DNA from: Anaerolineae bacterium
Lineage (GTDB): Bacteria; Chloroflexota; Anaerolineae; Promineifilales; Promineifilaceae
DNA length: 12,298 bases
NCBI GenBank assembly: GCA_028284105.1
Contig: JANQSK010001119.1
Coordinates: 1 to 12,298, forward strand
Direction of reading: 5' to 3'
The translations under genes were made by a program, and so were the position numbers. The notes below the pieces were generated by a model, which was not told the DNA's origin, did not search any database, and saw only the letters and a list, made by a program, of their open reading frames with translations. The stretch's first letter is position 1. The number at the start of each line of letters is the position of its first letter. Below are positions 7,372 to 12,298 of the stretch, piece after piece.

Positions 7372-8196
7372 TTAGCCATGTATTGATTTTCGATATTGGG
7401 ATGGTGTGATTCCTTTTTGTTTTTTGAAATAGCGCGAGAAATGGCTTTGATCTGAAAATCCAGCTTGTTGGGCAACCGCAGAAAGAGGGAGTTCGGCCGA
7501 TTTAATTAATTGTGTCGTCGCCCATTCCAATCGTATGTGCCTGACGTAATCGCCTACTGACATACCAAAATGTTGCCGAAACACACGTGCCAAATGAACA
7601 GGATGTACCCCAACTGTATTGGCTACCTCACTTAAGCTTAAAGGTTTATCAAAATGGGCATGTATCAACTCGCGAGCTTGAAGCAACCATGTTGGGATAA
7701 ATAAATCTTTACCAAAATTCAATTTACTTCGCGCAGCTAATGCGATCATCTCTAACACCAACCCATTAATGGCAAGAGAACTGGCACTATCAAATTGGGC
7801 AAGCTCCTCTGAAATCCGCCAAGCTAAATGCGAGATCATTTCGCTCTTGAAGTGGGATATTGACTCAAAAACATCCTGACAGGGACGTAACCAGTCAAAG
7901 TCTAAAGAATCTGGTTCGATCACTAAAATCCTAGCACCCATATTGCTGAATTGATCATAGTGGCGTTCTCCCGGAGGCATAGTCACTATCGTAGATGACG
8001 GCGTTTCATAAACTTTTCTTTGAAATGATTTCTCAACGGCTCCCTCAAGCACAATGGCATAACAAGCCTGTTCATGATAATGGGATGGTAAAAAAAGTTG
8101 TGCAGGAAAGCGTATATCTGTTACCTGGAAGCCACCCACTCCTACTCTGTTTACATTTGCAGAACCCGTTAAAACTGAAGTAGCATCCAAACTCAT
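7372..8196 (-). CDS. AraC-family transcriptional regulator
   Basis: The product has 274 residues from the ATG at 8196. An N-terminal cupin-like sensor (about 20-100) contains PSHYHEQACYAIVLEG (37-52) and MPPGERH (73-79), the metal/ligand-site pattern of the AraC cupin fold. The C-terminal DNA-binding domain (about 172-274) has two helix-turn-helix units, LSLSEVANTVGVHPVHLARVF (186-206) and LPLSAVAQQAGFSDQSHFSRYF (236-257), the latter being the AraC signature, ending ITPSQYR. The frame stays open to an ATG at 8280, but the 8196 start has GGGAGA 6 nt upstream, and a TATAAT at 8234-8239 would place transcription start near 8227, excluding the 8280 and 8235 starts; 8217 remains possible. The neighbouring secreted-protein gene or the glycan operon are natural targets, but no binding site is identified. 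The inducer is unknown. Confidence 0.88.
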   Translation of the reverse strand: MSLDATSVLTGSANVNRVGVGGFQVTDIRFPAQLFLPSHYHEQACYAIVLEGAVEKSFQRKVYETPSSTIVTMPPGERHYDQFSNMGARILVIEPDSLDFDWLRPCQDVFESISHFKSEMISHLAWRISEELAQFDSASSLAINGLVLEMIALAARSKLNFGKDLFIPTWLLQARELIHAHFDKPLSLSEVANTVGVHPVHLARVFRQHFGMSVGDYVRHIRLEWATTQLIKSAELPLSAVAQQAGFSDQSHFSRYFKKQKGITPSQYRKSIHG

Positions 8197-8233
8197 CTCC
8201 AATCTCCCATCAAACATTTTTTTGTTAAAAATC

Positions 8234-8239
8234 ATTATA
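8234..8239 (-). promoter_or_regulatory. -10 element for the AraC-type gene
   Basis: Read on the minus strand this is a perfect TATAAT (in CATATAATG). It puts the start of transcription near 8227 and gives a leader of about 30 nt to the ATG at 8196. No good -35 hexamer stands 16-18 nt upstream, so the promoter may need an activator or the regulator itself. Confidence 0.5.
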
Positions 8240-8303
8240 TGAAACAAGCGGATGTCATTTCTGGAGCTAATTCGTATCAATTTCCTATCAATTGTCCTTT
8301 TTA

Positions 8304-8384
8304 TAACGGCCGTTTACACCTCTTCACTCTTGGATCATAAAAGCCGATGGGAACGCCACCGGCTTGCTTGTCATCACTCAATAA
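8304..8384 (+). pseudogene. Remnant of a methyltransferase 3' end (paralogue of 5962-6639)
   Basis: Aligned without gaps to 6553-6624, 55 of the first 72 bases agree. Translated from 8307 it reads RPFTPLHSWIIKADGNATGLLVITQ and then TAA at 8382-8384; the intact gene reads RPFSRLLSSIIKADGISTGYLVTAYKL and then TAG. About 15 residues match and the frame and stop are both kept, so this is a decayed coding end rather than a chance repeat. An in-frame TAA (8304-8306) replaces the AAA codon of the intact gene, and nothing recognisable remains upstream. The shared ACGGCCGT octamer (8306 here, 6555 there) sits at the same place. It lies in direct orientation to the intact copy, with the secreted-protein and AraC-type genes between them. 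Confidence 0.75.
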
Positions 8385-8630
8385 TTCGAGAAATAATTAA
8401 ATTATTTTCATTTAGGGGATTGAGTTAATAATGTGAAAATCATAGAGTAACTTGAAGAAGAATTGATCAATCATTGGTCTTCACCAAGTAAATGTCACAT
8501 TTCTGAATTATTCTATTTCAAAAAAAGTTCATAAAATTAACTTAAAAGCTTCCAATACACCCCTGTTACCTAATCCGCTACAACCAATTTGATTGTAGAA
8601 AATCAGAGGTGAAGCAACCATAGCCTATAA
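8385..8630. other. AT-rich intergenic region with several small palindromes
   Basis: No gene is seen. It contains AAATAATT-A-AATTATTT (8391-8407), TTGATCAA (8463-8470), TTGGT-CTTC-ACCAA (8474-8487), AAATGT-C-ACATTT (8490-8502) and the imperfect CTACAA...TTGTAG (8578-8598). These could be operators or parts of a structured RNA; some are expected by chance in AT-rich DNA. Confidence 0.35.
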
Positions 8631-8638
8631 CTACCAAA

Positions 8639-8670
8639 AAAAGAGCTTCTCAAGGATGAGAAGCTCTTTT
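8639..8670 (-). terminator. Rho-independent terminator of the tRNA operon
   Basis: GAGCTTCTC (8643-8651) and GAGAAGCTC (8658-8666) make a perfect 9-bp stem, extended by A-T pairs to 13 bp, around a 6-nt loop. On the minus strand it is followed by seven U residues, 4 nt after the tRNA-Arg 3' end. On the plus strand only four T follow, so it is weaker in that direction. Confidence 0.9.
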
Positions 8671-8673
8671 CAG

Positions 8674-8747
8674 TGCGCCTGGAGGGACTCGAACCCCCAA
8701 CCTTGAGTTTCGAAGACTCCTACTCTATCCAATTGAGCTACAAGCGC
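8674..8747 (-). tRNA. tRNA-Arg (anticodon TCG)
   Basis: The 74-nt minus-strand sequence folds into a full cloverleaf. The acceptor stem is GCGCTTG with CAGGCGC (one G-T pair), the D stem GCTC with GAGT, the anticodon loop CTTCGAA with anticodon TCG at 8711-8713, and the T arm GGGGG-TTCGAGT-CCCTC. The discriminator is A and CCA is not encoded. It reads CGA and, by wobble, other CGN codons. The anticodon stem has one G-A mismatch at its outer pair (27-43). It is the second gene of a tRNA-His/tRNA-Arg unit. Confidence 0.93.
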
Positions 8748-8764
8748 ATATGCAATTAAAAGTA

Positions 8765-8813
8765 AAAAGTGATAAGTAATAAGTAATCCACTTACTTTTC
8801 ACTTATCACTTTT
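8765..8813 (-). repeat. Long hairpin between the two tRNA genes
   Basis: Arms 8765-8786 and 8792-8813 (22 nt each) pair at 20 of 22 positions around a 5-nt loop. The outer 13 bp (AAAAGTGATAAGT with ACTTATCACTTTT) are perfect. The left arm itself repeats the unit AAGTRAT. It lies between tRNA-His and tRNA-Arg, so the two tRNAs would be joined by a stem in the primary transcript. It could direct processing, reduce read-through, or be a member of a dispersed palindromic repeat family. Confidence 0.75.
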
Positions 8814-8820
8814 CACGTCT

Positions 8821-8897
8821 TGGGGCGAGTGGTGGGATTTGAACCCACGGTCTTCTGGGCCACAACCAGACGCGTTAACCACTACGCTACACCCGCC
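8821..8897 (-). tRNA. tRNA-His (anticodon GTG), with encoded G-1 and CCA
   Basis: On the minus strand the acceptor stem GCGGGTG pairs with CACTCGC (one G-T). The D arm is GCG-CGC, the anticodon stem TCTGG-CCAGA holds the loop TTGTGGC with anticodon GTG at 8861-8863, and the T arm is GTGGG-TTCAAAT-CCCAC. The extra G-1 that identifies tRNA-His is encoded (8897) and faces discriminator C73 (8824). CCA follows directly (8821-8823), unlike the neighbouring tRNA-Arg. It is the first gene of the tRNA unit. Confidence 0.95.
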
Positions 8898-8911
8898 GCG
8901 TAACGAAAGGA

Positions 8912-8940
8912 ATCATATCAAATCTAACCCTAGATAGCAA
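8912..8940 (-). promoter_or_regulatory. Sigma70-type promoter of the tRNA-His/tRNA-Arg operon
   Basis: On the minus strand TTGCTA (8935-8940), a 17-nt spacer and TATGAT (8912-8917) form a good consensus promoter. Transcription would start near 8905, about 8 nt before G-1 of tRNA-His. Spacing and position both fit a stable RNA promoter. Confidence 0.75.
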
Positions 8941-9261
8941 GTTCCTACCCCATAGGATTTAATCTGGAAAATTCGTTCTTGAATTTGAAAATGTTGCTGT
9001 TTTCTAGCGTTAGGATTTTGGATTGAAATCCCACTTATCATCAAAGTTTGTCTTGTTTATGGGCACCCACATCCATCCTTCAAACTTATCATCTCACCAT
9101 TAGATTAGGGTAATCAGATCGATGCGTAACAACTGACTCAATATTCATAATTCATCTTCAACAAATGGGTCATCTATTATTTTTGATCAAACCTGTTCAC
9201 CCATTTAATAAATATGAACATAATTTTCAATATTTATCATCATGAACGCAGTTTGGTTTAC
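8941..9261. other. Intergenic region upstream of the kinase gene
   Basis: No gene is seen. It holds a small hairpin GGATTT...AAATCC (9013-9031), a spaced inverted repeat AAATGGGT (9163-9170) with ACCCATTT (9199-9206), and directly after it ATAAATAT (9208-9215) with ATATTTAT (9230-9237). The last two end about 25 nt before the kinase -35 element, where a regulator could bind. A short open frame starting at 9214 is not a credible gene. Confidence 0.4.
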
Positions 9262-9289
9262 TTGATTTTCTCCATTTCCATCCTACAAT
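9262..9289 (+). promoter_or_regulatory. Promoter of the kinase gene, apparently giving a leaderless mRNA
   Basis: TTGATT (9262-9267), a 16-nt spacer and TACAAT (9284-9289) match the sigma70 consensus well. The ATG is at 9297, only 8 nt past the -10 element, so transcription would start at or next to the start codon. No Shine-Dalgarno sequence is present between them, which agrees with leaderless translation. Confidence 0.65.
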
Positions 9290-9296
9290 TCACACC

Positions 9297-10484
9297 ATGC
9301 AAGAAGAACGCGTCCTCAATAATCGATATGAACTGCTTGAACGAATTGGCGCAGGTGGTATGGCAGCCGTATACAAAGCACGTGATCGCGCCTTAGGACG
9401 CTTAGTGGCTGTCAAAATGCTGCATGAAAGCTTTACAAGTGATGAAGGTTTCTTGAGACGCTTCCAGCAAGAAGCATATGCAGCAGCCAATCTCACCCAT
9501 CCTAATATCGTAACCGTTCACGACATTGGACAAGATGGGTATAACCATTACATTGTGATGGAATTTGTGGATGGTTTGACTATGAAGCAAATCATTCGCA
9601 GCTATACCGACAACAGCGACCAAATGCCGCTGAGTCGTGCACTCGATTTGGCAATTGGGGTTTGTAATGGCATTGGATATGCACATAGGGCGGGTCTTGT
9701 TCATTGTGATGTAAAGCCACACAACATCCTCGTCACGCCTGATGAGCGCATCAAGGTAGCCGACTTTGGTATTGCTCGGGCGATTACGGAAGCGACTCAA
9801 CAAGAAATTGTGAGCCAAGTTTGGGGAACGCCTCAATATTTTGCCCCCGAACAAGCATCAGGGCAGCCCATGACGCCAGCAACCGATGTTTACGCGATTG
9901 GCATTGTAATGTTTGAGATGTTGACTGGTCGCCTGCCCTTTATCGCAGAATCCCACACCGCGATTGCGCTCAAACATTTACATGAACCGCCACCTAAAGT
10001 CACCGCATTTAATACGGCCGTTCCTGACCAAATCTCACAAATCATTGACAAGATTCTTGCCAAAGAGCCAACGGGACGCTACCGAACAGCAGGGCAGCTT
10101 GGCCGTATTCTTAGTACCTATCGACAGCGCTCACTTGTTGATACAGGACCGCAAACACCCGCCGTTCAAGAGCAAACCAAAGCCAATCCAACAGTGCCAG
10201 TACATGAACAGGTAACGCAAATTTACGAACGCCCAGCCAGCGAGCGTGAAGAGACAGCTCAACCGACTCAAAGCAGTGATACCACCAAGGCAAACGTCAG
10301 CGTTCCGTCTCGCCCCACAAAATCTCCAATTCGTGATAAAGAACCCGAAACCATTGTCCATACCATCACAGAAACCTTTACCGAGGAGCCAGACTGGACA
10401 GCAATCACCTTGGGAATCGCGGCTCTTGTGGCCCTATTGGGTTTGATACCCTTGTGGATCCTAGTCTATTTAGCTTGGACCTAA
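9297..10484 (+). CDS. Membrane-anchored Hanks-type Ser/Thr protein kinase
   Basis: The product has 395 residues. The kinase domain (about 10-275) is complete: Gly loop GAGGMA (18-23), VAVK with ATP-binding Lys40, Glu59 of helix C, HCDVKPHN with catalytic Asp138 and Asn143, DFG (156-158), activation loop WGTPQYFAPE (176-185), and Arg in GRY (261). HCD replaces HRD, so it is a non-RD kinase, a form also seen in other bacterial kinases. A Ser/Thr/Pro-rich, charged linker (about 280-365) is a likely autophosphorylation target. One hydrophobic segment (about 367-393) ends at the C-terminus, so there is no outside sensor such as PASTA repeats. It would phosphorylate proteins on Ser/Thr at the inner membrane. 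The ATG lies 8 nt after a -10 element with no Shine-Dalgarno site. ftsH follows 149 nt downstream with its own promoter. Confidence 0.93.
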   Translation: MQEERVLNNRYELLERIGAGGMAAVYKARDRALGRLVAVKMLHESFTSDEGFLRRFQQEAYAAANLTHPNIVTVHDIGQDGYNHYIVMEFVDGLTMKQIIRSYTDNSDQMPLSRALDLAIGVCNGIGYAHRAGLVHCDVKPHNILVTPDERIKVADFGIARAITEATQQEIVSQVWGTPQYFAPEQASGQPMTPATDVYAIGIVMFEMLTGRLPFIAESHTAIALKHLHEPPPKVTAFNTAVPDQISQIIDKILAKEPTGRYRTAGQLGRILSTYRQRSLVDTGPQTPAVQEQTKANPTVPVHEQVTQIYERPASEREETAQPTQSSDTTKANVSVPSRPTKSPIRDKEPETIVHTITETFTEEPDWTAITLGIAALVALLGLIPLWILVYLAWT

Positions 10485-10519
10485 CGCACCGATTTTCACT
10501 AGTTTTTCATGATTTATGC

Positions 10520-10544
10520 CCCCTTAAAACAGTACTTTAAGGGG
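10520..10544 (+). terminator. Hairpin after the kinase gene (possible terminator)
   Basis: CCCCTTAAA (10520-10528) and TTTAAGGGG (10536-10544) form a perfect 9-bp stem with a 7-nt loop, 35 nt after the kinase stop. No T-tract follows (CGCCCACC), so it is not a canonical Rho-independent terminator. It may be a weak terminator or an mRNA 3'-end stabiliser. Confidence 0.45.
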
Positions 10545-10574
10545 CGCCCACCTCTCGCATTGCCCTCTGGTTTC

Positions 10575-10583
10575 TGTTATACT
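10575..10583 (+). promoter_or_regulatory. Extended -10 promoter of ftsH
   Basis: TGTTATACT is an extended -10 element (TGn plus TATACT). Transcription would start near 10590. A good -35 hexamer is absent, as expected for extended -10 promoters. The leader of about 44 nt includes a small imperfect hairpin (10596-10617, 6 + 3 bp with a bulged A) and GGAG at 10622-10625, 8 nt before the ATG. Confidence 0.6.
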
Positions 10584-10633
10584 GAACGGACGGATTTTGA
10601 TCTTTTTAAGAATCAAATTCTGGAGACTCAAAT

Positions 10634-12298
10634 ATGAATTCAACGCGAATTACACGGTGGTTTATTTACGTGCTTATAGGGGTTGCTATCCTAGCCATTA
10701 TCTGGAGCTACTCCTCATCTGCAAACTCCTCAACTGAAATTTCAATTAGCCAATTGGCTCGCCAAATCAAAGATGAACGTGTTCAAGAAATTGTGGTCGA
10801 TGGTAACGGCCGTAGAATTACCGTTCGTTATAATGATCCTGAAAGGCAAGCTGTCGAATCTCAAATTAGCAGCGTTAGCTCACTTGAAGAACTTTTAGCA
10901 AACTATGGCGTCACTGAGTCAGACTATGCAGACTTAAACCCCCGCATTTTATACGACCCACCCAATCAATGGGGTAATTGGCTCACTGCAGCAGGAATTT
11001 TTCTACCATCTATCCTCATTATTGCCTTTATCTACTTCATTTTTAGGCAAGCCCAAGGGAACAACAATCAAGCGATGAGCTTTGGCAAGAGCCGTGCTCG
11101 CATGTTTACAGGTGATCATCCAACCGTCACTTTTGATGATGTGGCGGGTGCCATTGAAGCCAAAGAAGAGCTTGAAGAAATTGTTGAATTTTTACGCGAA
11201 CCCGAACGGTTTGTCTCCTTTGGCGCTCGTATTCCAAAGGGGGTTCTTTTAGTAGGTAGCCCCGGCACAGGTAAAACTTTGCTTGCAAAAGCTGTATCTG
11301 GGGAAGCTGGCGTCCCTTTCTTTTCAATCGCAGGTTCTGAATTCGTCGAAATGTTCGTTGGTGTGGGTGCTAGCCGCGTTCGTGATTTATTTGAACAAGC
11401 CAAACGACACAGCCCTTGTATCATCTTCATTGATGAAATTGATGCAGTCGGTCGTCAACGTGGGGCCGGTTTAGGCGGTTCTCACGACGAACGTGAACAA
11501 ACATTAAACCAAATTTTGGTCGAAATGGATGGTTTTGGCACAGACACACATGTCATCATCTTAGCTGCAACCAATCGCCCTGATATCCTCGACCCTGCTT
11601 TAATGCGACCAGGTCGATTCGACCGACGGGTTGTGATTGACCGCCCTGACTATAAAGGGCGAGAAAAAATCTTCAAGGTACATCTTCGTGGCAAGCCAAT
11701 CGCTTCAAATGTAGATGTTTCAATTTTAGCCAAATCAACCCCAGGTTTTGTAGGGGCTGACATCGAAAACACTGTCAATGAAGCAGCATTGTTGGCCGCT
11801 CGACGCGATCGCCGTCATATTGAAATGACTGAGTTTGAAGAGGCGATTGAGCGGGTACAGCTTGGCCCAGAACGTAAAAGCCGCGTCTTAACACAACAAG
11901 ATCGCGAAATTATTGCTTACCATGAAGCCGGGCATGCCATCGTGAGCCATTTTCTTCCAGAAGGGATGCCTCTTAGAAAAGTAACTATCATTCCTCGTGG
12001 TATGGGGCTTGGCTTAACGTGGTATATGGAAGAAGACAATATTTTGCCAAATAAGTCTCAATTAAAAGCCCGAATTGCCTCACTGTTAGGGGGGCGTGTG
12101 GCTGAAGAAATTATTTATGGCGAGGTCACAACTGGAGCAAGCAATGATTTACAACGAGTAACCCAGCATGCCCAATCGATGGTGACACAATATGGCATGA
12201 GCGATAATTTAGGCTTACGCGTTTATGGTCAAAAACAAGAGATGGTATTCCTTGGGCGGGAGATCAGTGAACAACGTGACTTCTCCGATGCCATAGCT
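10634..12298 (+). CDS. ftsH: ATP-dependent zinc metalloprotease FtsH (3' truncated)
   Basis: The frame is open from ATG 10634 to the window edge, giving 555 residues; the usual length is about 610-670, so only the C-terminal tail is missing. Order of parts: membrane segment 1 (about 9-27), a small extracytoplasmic domain (about 30-115), membrane segment 2 (about 118-138), then the AAA+ domain with Walker A GSPGTGKT (208-215; Ser replaces the commoner Pro), pore motif FVG (241-243), Walker B IIFIDEID (263-270), and the second region of homology ATNRPDILDPALMRPGRFDRR (312-332). The M41 protease site is HEAGH (430-434), with the third zinc ligand Asp505 in ASNDL. FtsH degrades misassembled membrane proteins and regulatory proteins. 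It has its own promoter and a GGAG ribosome binding site. An ACGGCCGT octamer at 10806 encodes NGR. Confidence 0.97.
   Translation, partial: MNSTRITRWFIYVLIGVAILAIIWSYSSSANSSTEISISQLARQIKDERVQEIVVDGNGRRITVRYNDPERQAVESQISSVSSLEELLANYGVTESDYADLNPRILYDPPNQWGNWLTAAGIFLPSILIIAFIYFIFRQAQGNNNQAMSFGKSRARMFTGDHPTVTFDDVAGAIEAKEELEEIVEFLREPERFVSFGARIPKGVLLVGSPGTGKTLLAKAVSGEAGVPFFSIAGSEFVEMFVGVGASRVRDLFEQAKRHSPCIIFIDEIDAVGRQRGAGLGGSHDEREQTLNQILVEMDGFGTDTHVIILAATNRPDILDPALMRPGRFDRRVVIDRPDYKGREKIFKVHLRGKPIASNVDVSILAKSTPGFVGADIENTVNEAALLAARRDRRHIEMTEFEEAIERVQLGPERKSRVLTQQDREIIAYHEAGHAIVSHFLPEGMPLRKVTIIPRGMGLGLTWYMEEDNILPNKSQLKARIASLLGGRVAEEIIYGEVTTGASNDLQRVTQHAQSMVTQYGMSDNLGLRVYGQKQEMVFLGREISEQRDFSDAIA

Larger units (their letters stand above)
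629..10813. repeat. Highly iterated palindrome ACGGCCGT (17 dispersed copies)
   Basis: Exact copies of the self-complementary octamer start at 629, 1067, 1318, 1343, 2910, 3733, 4089, 4661, 5064, 5112, 5477, 5588, 5942, 6555, 8306, 10014 and 10806. Sixteen are inside genes and one is in a gene remnant. The base before is A in 11 copies and T in 5; the base after is T in 12, so the extended consensus is AACGGCCGTT. Only two other CGGCCG hexamers occur (3274 and 7494). About 0.2 copies would be expected by chance with equal base use. Copies fall in all three codon phases: TAV eight times, NGR or YGR five, RP three. This pattern is that of HIP1 in cyanobacteria, with a different sequence. The span given is from first to last copy, not a continuous repeat. 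Confidence 0.9.

Noticed and set aside
8197..8280. A longer AraC-type protein starting at ATG 8280
   Set aside because: The TATAAT at 8234-8239 would lie inside the coding region, and the extra residues look unlike an AraC N-terminus; the 8196 start has a good ribosome binding site.
9214..9396. A 60-codon open frame running into the kinase gene
   Set aside because: It overlaps 100 bp of the kinase in another frame and has a composition typical of translated AT-rich intergenic DNA.
9402..9854. A 150-codon open frame antisense to the kinase
   Set aside because: It lies entirely over the conserved kinase motifs, has no ribosome binding site and no recognisable domain.
11805..11812. The cyanobacterial HIP1 word GCGATCGC
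   Set aside because: It occurs once in the window, inside ftsH, which is compatible with chance; HIP1 itself is not enriched here.
1..12298. CRISPR array, transposase, integrase or phage genes
   Set aside because: No regularly spaced direct repeats and no such domains are seen in any frame.

Overview
This moderately AT-rich bacterial segment looks chromosomal. It fits a Chloroflexota-type (Anaerolineae-like) organism: Hanks-type Ser/Thr kinase with one C-terminal membrane anchor, FtsH, a MOP-type flippase among GT4 glycosyltransferases, and sparse -10/-35 promoters. That placement is inferred from gene flavour and is only moderately secure; no marker gene proves it.

Layout. (1) 1-6639, + strand: a tightly packed surface-glycan operon. 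It holds the end of one GT4 glycosyltransferase, a polysaccharide flippase, a SAM methyltransferase, three GT4 glycosyltransferases and a second SAM methyltransferase. Gaps are 1-6 nt or the genes overlap (19, 8 and 4 nt), so translation is probably coupled. Together they would build, modify and flip a lipid-linked oligosaccharide. The initiating transferase and polymerase are not in the window. (2) 6640-8384: a secreted protein of unknown function (+) convergent with an AraC-type regulator (-), separated by a shared bidirectional terminator. A decayed second copy of the methyltransferase 3' end lies just beyond the regulator, so this pair is bracketed by diverged direct repeats. (3) 8385-9296: intergenic DNA with many small palindromes, and a minus-strand tRNA-His/tRNA-Arg operon with a clear promoter, a long hairpin between the tRNAs and a strong terminator. 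(4) 9297-12298, + strand: a membrane-anchored Ser/Thr kinase, probably from a leaderless mRNA, then ftsH, which runs off the right edge.

The most striking signal is not a gene. The palindromic octamer ACGGCCGT occurs 17 times in 12.3 kb; about 0.2 would be expected by chance with equal base use. It falls in all three reading frames of unrelated genes and once in a gene remnant. Of 19 CGGCCG hexamers, 17 are completed to this octamer. It behaves like a highly iterated palindrome, analogous to HIP1 (GCGATCGC) of cyanobacteria but with a different sequence.
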